NCBI RefSeq assembly: GCF_003590335.1
Contig: NZ_MIET01000012.1
Span: forward strand, 1-64,000
Direction of reading: 5' to 3'
DNA: 64,000 nucleotides
Source: Pseudoalteromonas sp. MSK9-3
Lineage (GTDB): Bacteria > Pseudomonadota > Gammaproteobacteria > Enterobacterales > Alteromonadaceae
In this document: piece after piece, positions 1 through 5,816 of the stretch
How positions within the stretch are numbered: position 1 is the stretch's first letter
Layout of the letters: each line of letters begins with the position of its first letter
The notes under the pieces: model-generated
Told to the model about the DNA's origin: nothing
Databases searched by the model: none
What the model saw: only the letters and a program-made list of their open reading frames with translations
Program-made: the position numbers and the translations under genes

Positions 1-173
1 TAAATCCAATAGAACAAGTTTGGAGTTGGCTCCGTCAGCACTGTTTATTCAATCGTACATTTAAGGGTTATGAAGATATTGTTGAGCAAGTTTCAAAAGC
101 ATGGAACAAATTCATTTCAGTTCCTGAGAGAGTTAGAAAGATGTGCTCAAGAGATTGGATAAAATTGACTTAA
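1..173 (+). mobile_element. IS630-family transposase, C-terminal fragment (5' end outside window)
   Basis: An open frame (codons from base 3) runs in from the window edge and stops at a TAA at 171-173. It encodes about 56 residues beginning NPIEQVWSWLRQ. The NPIExxW motif is the hallmark of the third catalytic acidic region of IS630/Tc1-mariner DDE transposases, and the short remaining tail fits the usual C-terminus. The end of the element probably lies shortly downstream, near the ATTGGTATTA stretch at about 184-193, where a repeat unit begins. Whether the transposase is intact upstream cannot be seen. Confidence 0.8.
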
Positions 174-191
174 TCTTTATGCAGATTGGTA

Positions 192-258
192 TTATATTTA
201 GAGGCGGGGTTTTGATTACGCTCACCTAGTTGTCTTCCTGACGAAGGTCAGGATCCAT
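192..258. repeat. Palindromic intergenic repeat, copy 1
   Basis: This 67-bp unit recurs at 358-424 with only a few mismatches. It contains a hairpin with arms TCCTGAC (236-242) and GTCAGGA (247-253) around a 4-nt loop. A second hairpin of related sequence, CCCTGAA/TTCAGGG, lies at 328-346 between the copies. The layout resembles the REP/MITE-like palindromic units scattered in gammaproteobacterial intergenic regions. It abuts the IS630 fragment, which may have inserted beside or into it. Confidence 0.6.
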
Positions 259-327
259 GACACTGATGCTTGCCATTGTTATTTTCACACCTTTCTGTAC
301 TCGTAAAAGGCAGTGAAAAGCCATGGA

Positions 328-346
328 CCCTGAAATGAATTCAGGG
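328..346. repeat. Hairpin between the two repeat copies
   Basis: CCCTGAA (328-334) and TTCAGGG (340-346) form a 7-bp stem with a 5-nt loop. The flanking CCATGGACCCTGA reads as an inverted version of the TCAGGATCCAT end of the neighbouring 67-bp copies, so it is probably the other terminus of one full repeat unit spanning about 192-357. Confidence 0.5.
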
Positions 347-357
347 AGACGGTAGTC

Positions 358-424
358 TTATATTTAGACACGGAGCTTTTATTACGCTCACCTCGTTGTC
401 TTCCTGACGAGGGTCAGGATCCAT
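358..424. repeat. Palindromic intergenic repeat, copy 2
   Basis: This is the second copy of the 67-bp unit at 192-258. Its hairpin has arms TCCTGAC (402-408) and GTCAGGA (413-419). The copies differ at a few positions, mostly in the first 25 bases and in the hairpin loop, so they are not a recent exact duplication. Confidence 0.6.
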
Positions 425-474
425 CATTGATATAATCACTGTAAATGAGCTAATTATAATAGTCGCATTGTCGC

Positions 475-777
475 GTGCTCTCAGAGTCATTAGAATATGT
501 AACAGCTGTATATCTGAGTATTAGCGTGGGCACTATAGCCCAGAGCATATCAGGAGGCTTTATTGATGTGCTTCTGAGTGCTATTCACGTTATTATATCT
601 GTGATTTTTATACCCATTATGATTAACTCGCCAGATGCGCAATGTTTCCATAAGATGGGCTGTGTTAATAAAGGGAGAGGGTGTGTCGTACTATATGTTG
701 TTACTGCTTTTGACCTTTGCCTTATTCGGCATGTCGGCTACTTACTTTGCGCGTTTTATTTATTGTTACTGGGTTAA
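475..777 (+). CDS. Possible hydrophobic small protein (doubtful)
   Basis: A GTG-initiated frame of 100 codons is rich in Leu, Ile and Val and would give two or three membrane segments. No convincing ribosome binding site precedes the GTG. Its 3' part overlaps, in another frame, the better supported small membrane gene at 683-868. The first about 60 codons could be a real small membrane protein whose frame was later disrupted, or the frame may be chance. I do not recognise it. It is listed because nothing else explains 475-680. Confidence 0.25.
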   Translation: MLSESLEYVTAVYLSISVGTIAQSISGGFIDVLLSAIHVIISVIFIPIMINSPDAQCFHKMGCVNKGRGCVVLYVVTAFDLCLIRHVGYLLCAFYLLLLG

Positions 778-868
778 GCGAGAGGTGAGGCCTATATACA
801 TCTGGCGAGCAGGTGGGTGCGCCCTACTGATAGTATTAATATCATTTGTAGGGCAGCTTTTTGTATAG
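683..868 (+). CDS. Small hypothetical two-helix membrane protein
   Basis: This frame encodes 61 residues from a GTG at 683, which follows a purine-rich ribosome binding site (GGGAGAGG at 673-680). An ATG at 635 is a longer alternative start, but it lacks such a site. The protein begins MSYYMLLLLLTFALFG, a first membrane helix, and has a basic YWVKREVRP turn and a second helix (CALLIVLISFVGQL) near the C-terminus. That predicts a small inner membrane protein with a short cationic loop. The stop codon abuts the end of the convergent lipoprotein gene at 869. Family and function are not recognised. Confidence 0.5.
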   Translation: MSYYMLLLLLTFALFGMSATYFARFIYCYWVKREVRPIYIWRAGGCALLIVLISFVGQLFV

Positions 869-1240
869 CTATTTAATCGTAAACGCTTTGCATTGGTTAT
901 TAATACAGAGTGCTTGAATCGGTAAAACTTGCTTACAAACATCAACTTGAGCTTGTTCTTGGTTGATTATTCTCTCTTTAACAGTGACTTGCTCTGCGAG
1001 CTTTTCTACCTGCTCTTCATCTACGCTTTTGTTTGAGTACACGAGGTACTGACTAGGCCCACCACATGCGGCTCGTTCTCCAACACTGAGTACTTTACAT
1101 TGAAAACTTGCACTGCACGAGGTGTCTTCTATGAGTTCAGACAAGCTTTGAGTCGGTGTATTATTGGATGATGTGAGCATTGGTGTACTGATACAGCCAC
1201 CCAGTAATAAAATAGTAATTGAGCAAACAATGCCTCTCAT
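869..1240 (-). CDS. Putative lipoprotein, six-cysteine family (copy 2 of tandem pair)
   Basis: The 123-residue protein starts MRGIVCSITILLLGGC, a signal peptide ending in an LGGC lipobox with Cys16 as the lipidation site. The mature part holds six further cysteines in the order C-x5-C, ACGGP, VC, then C-x4-C, and includes a VGERAACGGPSQY stretch. The gene directly upstream (1250-1723) encodes the same pattern, so the two are tandem paralogues, nine bases apart and probably co-transcribed. Even cysteine numbers in an exported protein suggest three disulfides. I do not know the molecular function. Confidence 0.75.
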   Translation of the reverse strand: MRGIVCSITILLLGGCISTPMLTSSNNTPTQSLSELIEDTSCSASFQCKVLSVGERAACGGPSQYLVYSNKSVDEEQVEKLAEQVTVKERIINQEQAQVDVCKQVLPIQALCINNQCKAFTIK

Positions 1241-1249
1241 TATGACTCC

Positions 1250-1723
1250 TTAGTATGTGGCTTGTGCATTACCCTGTATTTTAACACACTTATTTTCAAC
1301 ACATTGTGTACTGGGCTGTGTTAGGTGCTGACAAATACTGACCATACGGTTTTTAGCATTATATTGGCTTTCTAATACAGTAATAGAATCAGCTAACTTT
1401 TTAACGACTTGCAAATCGGCTGCTTGAGTTGAAAACGTCACATAGCTACTTGGACCACCACAGGCTCGACTTCCGACAGCGATGACTTGACACTGCATTG
1501 TCGAGTCACATCGTTTATCTTTGGTCATGTCTTTTAGTTTCTCTCTGGCCGCACTGAGCGTGTTTTTCGGCGCGTGTGGTACAGCTTCGACAGGGTTACT
1601 GTATTTTGCTTGGGTATCAACTTTTGCAGGTGTTTGGTTCGCATCTGGTATGGACACAGAAGCGCTAGGAGCGCATCCAGCGATCATGAATGGGATTATT
1701 GCAGAGATAAGAAATTGATGCAT
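1250..1723 (-). CDS. Putative lipoprotein, six-cysteine family (copy 1 of tandem pair)
   Basis: The 157-residue protein has a signal peptide with an IAGC lipobox (Cys17), then a Pro/Ala/Lys-rich linker of about 55 residues, then a C-terminal domain with CDSTMQC, VGSRACGGPSSY, ICQ and CVENKC. The domain aligns by eye with the downstream protein encoded at 869-1240, including the six cysteines and the QxVxxVGxRACGGPSxY core. The longer linker would place the domain further from the membrane. Probably an envelope lipoprotein of unknown role; duplication followed by divergence explains the pair. Confidence 0.75.
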   Translation of the reverse strand: MHQFLISAIIPFMIAGCAPSASVSIPDANQTPAKVDTQAKYSNPVEAVPHAPKNTLSAAREKLKDMTKDKRCDSTMQCQVIAVGSRACGGPSSYVTFSTQAADLQVVKKLADSITVLESQYNAKNRMVSICQHLTQPSTQCVENKCVKIQGNAQATY

Positions 1724-1784
1724 AGATGAAACGTCCTGAGTTATTTTTTACTCAGTGTGCCCGTGTTTGAATGATGATACAAGC

Positions 1785-1815
1785 CTATTGGCTCAGCTGC
1801 CTGCTGAGCCAATAG
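1785..1815 (-). terminator. Hairpin downstream of fumC
   Basis: A perfect 13-bp stem, CTATTGGCTCAGC (1785-1797) with GCTGAGCCAATAG (1803-1815), has a 5-nt loop and lies 10 bases past the fumC stop. No T-run follows on the minus strand, so it could be an mRNA 3'-end stabiliser as well as a terminator. Confidence 0.6.
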
Positions 1816-1825
1816 TTGGCTGGTG

Positions 1826-3202
1826 TTATAAACCGCCTTGTGTGAGTTTATTAGGGTCGAGTAATTGGGTTAACTCTGCAATTGATAGGTCAGTATGTTC
1901 ACTGGCAACATCGATAATTGGACGGCCTTCTTTGTATGCGAGTTTAGCGATTTGTGCGGCTTTCTCATAACCGATCACCGGATTAAGTGCTGTAACCAAT
2001 ATCGGGTTTTTGGCGAGTGCTTTTTGAATGTTTTGTTCACTGACATTAAAGCTGGCAATGGCTTTATCTGCTAACAATCGGCTGACATTCGATAAGATTT
2101 CGATGCTTTCTAAAATGTTGTGTGCAATAACCGGCAGCATCACGTTCAGTTCAAAGTTACCAGATTGGCCAGCTACGGTAATGGTTGCATCATTACCAAT
2201 GACTTGCGCACTTACCATGGCTGTGGCTTCAGGGATCACAGGGTTTACTTTACCAGGCATAATAGAGGACCCTGGTTGCAGCGCTTCAAGTTCTATTTCG
2301 CCAAGGCCAGCTAGCGGGCCTGAGTTCATCCAGCGTAAATCATTGGCGATTTTCATATTTGCTACCGCTAATGTTTTTAACTGGCCTGATAAAGTAACAA
2401 TGGCATCTTGCGAGCCTATGGTATAGAAAAAGTTCTGGCTGGCTGAAAAGCGGATCCCCACGTTGCTGCTCAGGAATTGATTAAATAAATTAGCGAATTT
2501 TGGATCAGCATTTACTCCAGTCCCTACAGCTGTGCCACCCTGTGCAAGTTCAAAGACTTTCTCGACACTGTGTAAGATACTTTGGTATGCACTATCAATC
2601 TGGTGCTGCCATCCAGTGAGACTTTGTGCAAATGTCACCGGCATAGCATCCATTAGGTGGGTTCTACCTGTTTTCACATGATGACCGACGCTTGCTGATT
2701 TTTGCTCGATAGTTTGTGATAAATGTTTTAACGCAGGTAGTAAGTCGTAAATGACAGCTATAGCGCTGCTAACATGAATGGCTGTTGGAATAACGTCGTT
2801 GGAGCTTTGACCCATATTAACGTGATCATTGGGGTGAACTTGTAGACCACTTTGTGTAGAAGCCAGTGTCGCAATGACTTCGTTCGCATTCATGTTTGAG
2901 CTAGTACCTGATCCGGTTTGGAATACGTCGACAGGAAAATGCTCCAGGTGTTCGCCATCAATAATACTTTGTGCAGCACTAATGATCGCTTTGGCGATAT
3001 TTGGATCTAAATGACCGAGTTCAGCATTTGCTTCCGCTGCGGCTTGCTTGATGTATGCCAATGAACGAATAAATGCTTCTGGCATCGTCAGTTTACTTAC
3101 CGTGAAGTTGTTTACCGCTCTTTGTGTTTGTGCTTGGTATAACGCAGTTTCAGGTACATCAAGTGTACCCATGCTATCGGAAGCTTGGCGAAAAGTGGTC
3201 AT
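1826..3202 (-). CDS. fumC: Class II fumarate hydratase
   Basis: Encodes the iron-independent fumarase that interconverts fumarate and malate in the citric acid cycle; the enzyme is a cytoplasmic homotetramer. The 458 residues match the usual length (about 460). The fumarase/aspartase signature GSSIMPGKVNP lies near residues 311-321, with the active-site segments TGSGTSSNMNANE and GRTHLMDAMPV upstream. The N-terminus MTTFRQASDSMGTLDVP is typical of FumC rather than aspartase. It lies eight bases after the FagA-like gene, downstream of a Fur-box-like palindrome, so it is probably induced under iron starvation, when iron-sulfur fumarases fail. The fagA-fumC-sodA operon of Pseudomonas is the known parallel; no sodA is present here. 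Confidence 0.95.
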   Translation of the reverse strand: MTTFRQASDSMGTLDVPETALYQAQTQRAVNNFTVSKLTMPEAFIRSLAYIKQAAAEANAELGHLDPNIAKAIISAAQSIIDGEHLEHFPVDVFQTGSGTSSNMNANEVIATLASTQSGLQVHPNDHVNMGQSSNDVIPTAIHVSSAIAVIYDLLPALKHLSQTIEQKSASVGHHVKTGRTHLMDAMPVTFAQSLTGWQHQIDSAYQSILHSVEKVFELAQGGTAVGTGVNADPKFANLFNQFLSSNVGIRFSASQNFFYTIGSQDAIVTLSGQLKTLAVANMKIANDLRWMNSGPLAGLGEIELEALQPGSSIMPGKVNPVIPEATAMVSAQVIGNDATITVAGQSGNFELNVMLPVIAHNILESIEILSNVSRLLADKAIASFNVSEQNIQKALAKNPILVTALNPVIGYEKAAQIAKLAYKEGRPIIDVASEHTDLSIAELTQLLDPNKLTQGGL

Positions 3203-3210
3203 TGGGACTC

Positions 3211-3582
3211 CTATGAATATGGGTTAAAGGCATGGCTAATAACACGGGCTTCATGTTCTATTTTTAGAAAGCGTGCTTTACCATGTGGGATCGATTTATA
3301 AAAACGTTTTAATGCCAATAAAGGCTTATATAATTGATCTTGGCATTGCTGGCGCAAGGCGTTGTGCACTAATGGGTCTGCAATATTGTGAAGCAATTCA
3401 TCAAAGGTACGTTTGAGGTAAAGCTCTTGTAATAAAGCGCATTTATTGCAGCCATACCATTTTGCAAGTGTGATACCTGCATCAATAAACTGGGCTACCA
3501 CCATAGGGGCCTCTAGTTGCGGGCGTTTACAATTTGTAGCGAGTTTTGGAGAGTAAGCGCTGACGGCTTGATGAGGATGCAT
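3211..3582 (-). CDS. FagA-like protein (Fur-associated gene, upstream of fumC)
   Basis: The 123-residue protein has no signal peptide or membrane helix. Its middle section, DELLHNIADP...LRQQCQDQLYKPLLALKRF, resembles what I recall of Pseudomonas FagA, and its place directly before fumC under a Fur-type site matches the fagA-fumC arrangement there. It has several cysteines (WYGCNKCALL, QQC). The biochemical role of FagA is not established. The start at 3582 is supported by an AAAAGGG ribosome binding site seven bases upstream, which lies inside the right arm of the 3586-3636 palindrome. Homology is inferred from memory and context, so the name is tentative. Confidence 0.65.
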   Translation of the reverse strand: MHPHQAVSAYSPKLATNCKRPQLEAPMVVAQFIDAGITLAKWYGCNKCALLQELYLKRTFDELLHNIADPLVHNALRQQCQDQLYKPLLALKRFYKSIPHGKARFLKIEHEARVISHAFNPYS

Positions 3583-3585
3583 AGC

Positions 3586-3636
3586 AAAACCCTTTTAGTG
3601 TAACGATAACCATTATCATTACACTAAAAGGGTTTT
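3586..3636. promoter_or_regulatory. Fur-box-like core inside a 51-bp palindrome
   Basis: The outer arms are perfect over 18 bp: AAAACCCTTTTAGTGTAA (3586-3603) and its complement (3619-3636). Inside, GATAA (3605-3609) and TTATC (3613-3617) pair around CCA, giving a near-continuous palindrome whose centre, AACGATAACCATTATCATT (3602-3620), resembles the Fur consensus GATAATGATAATCATTATC. On the minus strand a possible TTGCGC/TAATGA promoter with a 16-bp spacer would start transcription within or next to this core. The same sequence has the shape of an intrinsic terminator (long stem, then TTTT) for the small gene upstream. It ends three bases before the FagA-like start codon. Confidence 0.7.
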
Positions 3637-3685
3637 AGCGCAATAGTTGCGTGTTGATAGGCATACATTAGTGGCCTTGTTTGGG

Positions 3686-3865
3686 TTAGTTATATCCCAA
3701 TATAAATGTGTAAGCGGTATTTGGTGCGTCTTCTTGTTCAGTCGGTGTGAGTATGTCTTGTACTTCTTTGCGATATTCTTCGCTGGTAGTGAATAAGTTA
3801 TCTTCATGCGTGCCGACTAAGGTTGTTTCAGTTATTGGCATATGGGTAATGGTTGAAATAAACAT
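3686..3865 (-). CDS. Small acidic hypothetical protein (59 aa)
   Basis: An ATG at 3865 is preceded by AGGA with eight bases between, and the frame runs 59 codons to a TAA. The protein starts MFISTITHMP, has a polar acidic middle (HEDNLFTTSEEYRKEVQD, TEQEDAP) and ends in a short hydrophobic YTFILGYN. It has neither a signal peptide nor a long membrane helix. It lies upstream of, and on the same strand as, the Fur palindrome and the FagA-like-fumC unit. It is too short for most automatic callers. Codon choice and the ribosome binding site favour a real gene, but I recognise no family. Confidence 0.5.
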   Translation of the reverse strand: MFISTITHMPITETTLVGTHEDNLFTTSEEYRKEVQDILTPTEQEDAPNTAYTFILGYN

Positions 3866-4036
3866 AATGTGCGTCCTGTTGGTTTTCTAATAACAATACA
3901 TAGTAGATAAAGCAGTGACTGTGCCAATAATAAATAGTTATATAAAACAAGTTATTATGATTTTTATGTGGTGTGAGCTTGCAATTTGCGAAACAGATTG
4001 CATCAATATAAAGCAGTAATGGATTAAATAGGTGCA

Positions 4037-4633
4037 ATGATGATAGTAGATAAACCGTTTTCTCAAGCGTGTGAGAATAATAAAGGCCCAATATTAACGG
4101 TGTTAGCACCTTTACTACGGGATTATGATCAAGTATTGGAAATTGGTTCTGGTACGGGTCAGCACGGCGTGTACTTTGCGCAAGCTTTACCTCATGTGCA
4201 ATGGTTGGCAAGTGATCGCAGTATTAACCATGCAGGAATATTAAGTTGGCAACACGAAGCACAGTTAGACAATTTACACCCTCCTTTGTCATTGGACTTA
4301 AATGATGCATGGCCGGTAGACGATGTGCCGGTGATCTACAGTGCGAATACATTGCATATTGTGAGTAAAGCATTAGTAGAGCGCTTTTTTACAGGCGTCA
4401 AAAAGCATTTAAGAGAGAATGGCTTATTGGTAATTTATGGACCATTTAATTACGCAGGGCAATTCACCAGTGATAGTAATGCTGCGTTTCATCAGCATTT
4501 ATTACAGCGAGACCCGCTGAGTGGGATCAGAGACAGTGAGTGGATCATTGAATTGGCCCGCGATAGCGAACTAAGCCTACAGGCTGATCATGCTATGCCA
4601 GCGAATAACCGGCTACTCATTTTTAAACGGTAG
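4037..4633 (+). CDS. DUF938 family SAM-dependent methyltransferase
   Basis: The 198-residue cytoplasmic protein opens with KPFSQACENNKGPIL and has the class I methyltransferase motif VLEIGSGTGQHGVYFA near residues 36-51, both characteristic of DUF938 proteins. IYSANTLHIVS corresponds to the post-motif II segment. The substrate of this family is unknown. The start is one of two adjacent ATG codons (4037 or 4040) behind an AGGTG. The last 21 bases overlap, tail to tail, the convergent acetyltransferase-like gene at 4613-5734. Confidence 0.85.
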   Translation: MMIVDKPFSQACENNKGPILTVLAPLLRDYDQVLEIGSGTGQHGVYFAQALPHVQWLASDRSINHAGILSWQHEAQLDNLHPPLSLDLNDAWPVDDVPVIYSANTLHIVSKALVERFFTGVKKHLRENGLLVIYGPFNYAGQFTSDSNAAFHQHLLQRDPLSGIRDSEWIIELARDSELSLQADHAMPANNRLLIFKR

Positions 4634-5734
4634 TTGTGCTTTACATTGCAAGGCATATTGGGCGATATGTATGCGCTCTCTGGCGATAAAGTCTGTAATG
4701 GCCCTGGCAAACATCGGATCTGCAATTTGGTGTGCTGAGTATGTGGTGATGGGCTCAAACCCTCTTGCTAATTTATGTTCACCTTGCGCGCCTGCATCAA
4801 ATCGTAGCAATTGATTTTTGATAGCAAAGTCAATGCCTCGGTAATAACACAACTCAAAATGCAGATGTTGGTATTCCGCCAGAGACCCCCAATATCGTCC
4901 ATAAAGTATATCGCCGTCGCTCAAGTACAGACTGGCAGCGACGAGGGTTTCAGTATCGTAGGCGATGCATAAATGTATGCTTTTTTGCATGGTACGCTGT
5001 ATTTCGTCAAAGAATGCCCAATTAAGATACCCATGGTGACCGGAGCGTTTTAAGTAGGTTTGCTGATAGCAGCTAAAAAAGCCTTGCATATGTTCTGTCG
5101 TGATCTCATCACCACTTAACCAAATAACATTGAGCGAAGTCGCTGCAACTTGGCTGCGTTCTTTTTTGATCATTTTTCGCTTTCGTGCAGTCATGGTTAC
5201 TAAAAAATCATCAAAACACTGAAAGCCTTTGTTCTGCCAATGAAATTGCACCGCATGGCGAACCATCATAGTGTCATTGAAGTGTTCTGCTTGGGTGAGA
5301 AAGTTAATATGAGTGCTAGACCATTGCTTATTTAACATCTCTTGTTGTAATACATGTTGGATATAAGCTGAAAGTTCTGTCGTAAGCGTTTTTGTCAGTA
5401 TGCGTTTGCCAGTAATGGGGGTGAAGGGGACGCCTGATACCCATTTAGGGTAATAGGTCAAATTGTGGGCTTCATATGCTTCAGCCCAAGACCAATCAAA
5501 GACATATTCACCGTATGAGTGAGACTTGATATAGCCTGGTAAAATGGCTACCAAGGTGTCTTGTTGATAAATCGCCAAATGATGTGGCTGCCACCCAGTA
5601 TCAGCACTGGCACAACGGCTGTTTTCCAATGCCACTAACCACTCGTATTGGCAAAACAAGTTCTGTTGTGCAAGTGTGCTCCACTGGGTACGTCCAATGG
5701 TTGAAATCTGACTAATAAATTGATAGCTAAACAT
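4613..5734 (-). CDS. DUF482 GNAT/FemAB-like N-acyltransferase family protein
   Basis: The 373-residue cytoplasmic protein matches the DUF482 (peptidoglycan biosynthesis/recognition) family: an early WSTLAQQNLFCQYEWLVALE segment, the ILPGYIKSHSYGEYVFDWSWA core, and near the C-terminus LHFELCYYRGIDFAI and RFDAGAQGEHKLARGF. These proteins have two GNAT-like folds as FemAB enzymes do, but the acceptor and donor are not established. The 3' end overlaps the DUF938 gene by 21 bases. The length is typical of the family. Confidence 0.8.
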   Translation of the reverse strand: MFSYQFISQISTIGRTQWSTLAQQNLFCQYEWLVALENSRCASADTGWQPHHLAIYQQDTLVAILPGYIKSHSYGEYVFDWSWAEAYEAHNLTYYPKWVSGVPFTPITGKRILTKTLTTELSAYIQHVLQQEMLNKQWSSTHINFLTQAEHFNDTMMVRHAVQFHWQNKGFQCFDDFLVTMTARKRKMIKKERSQVAATSLNVIWLSGDEITTEHMQGFFSCYQQTYLKRSGHHGYLNWAFFDEIQRTMQKSIHLCIAYDTETLVAASLYLSDGDILYGRYWGSLAEYQHLHFELCYYRGIDFAIKNQLLRFDAGAQGEHKLARGFEPITTYSAHQIADPMFARAITDFIARERIHIAQYALQCKAQLPFKNE

Positions 5735-5816
5735 AATTATAAGCGGTTACGGTCTTTAAGTAGCTTCATTTGATATGGGCTCCTATCGTACGCGAGATAG
5801 CTTTTAAGTCCAAGTA

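Noticed and set aside
2028-2426. Plus-strand frame of 132 codons within fumC
   Set aside because: The opposite strand encodes an intact fumarase with its signature, so this is a shadow frame.
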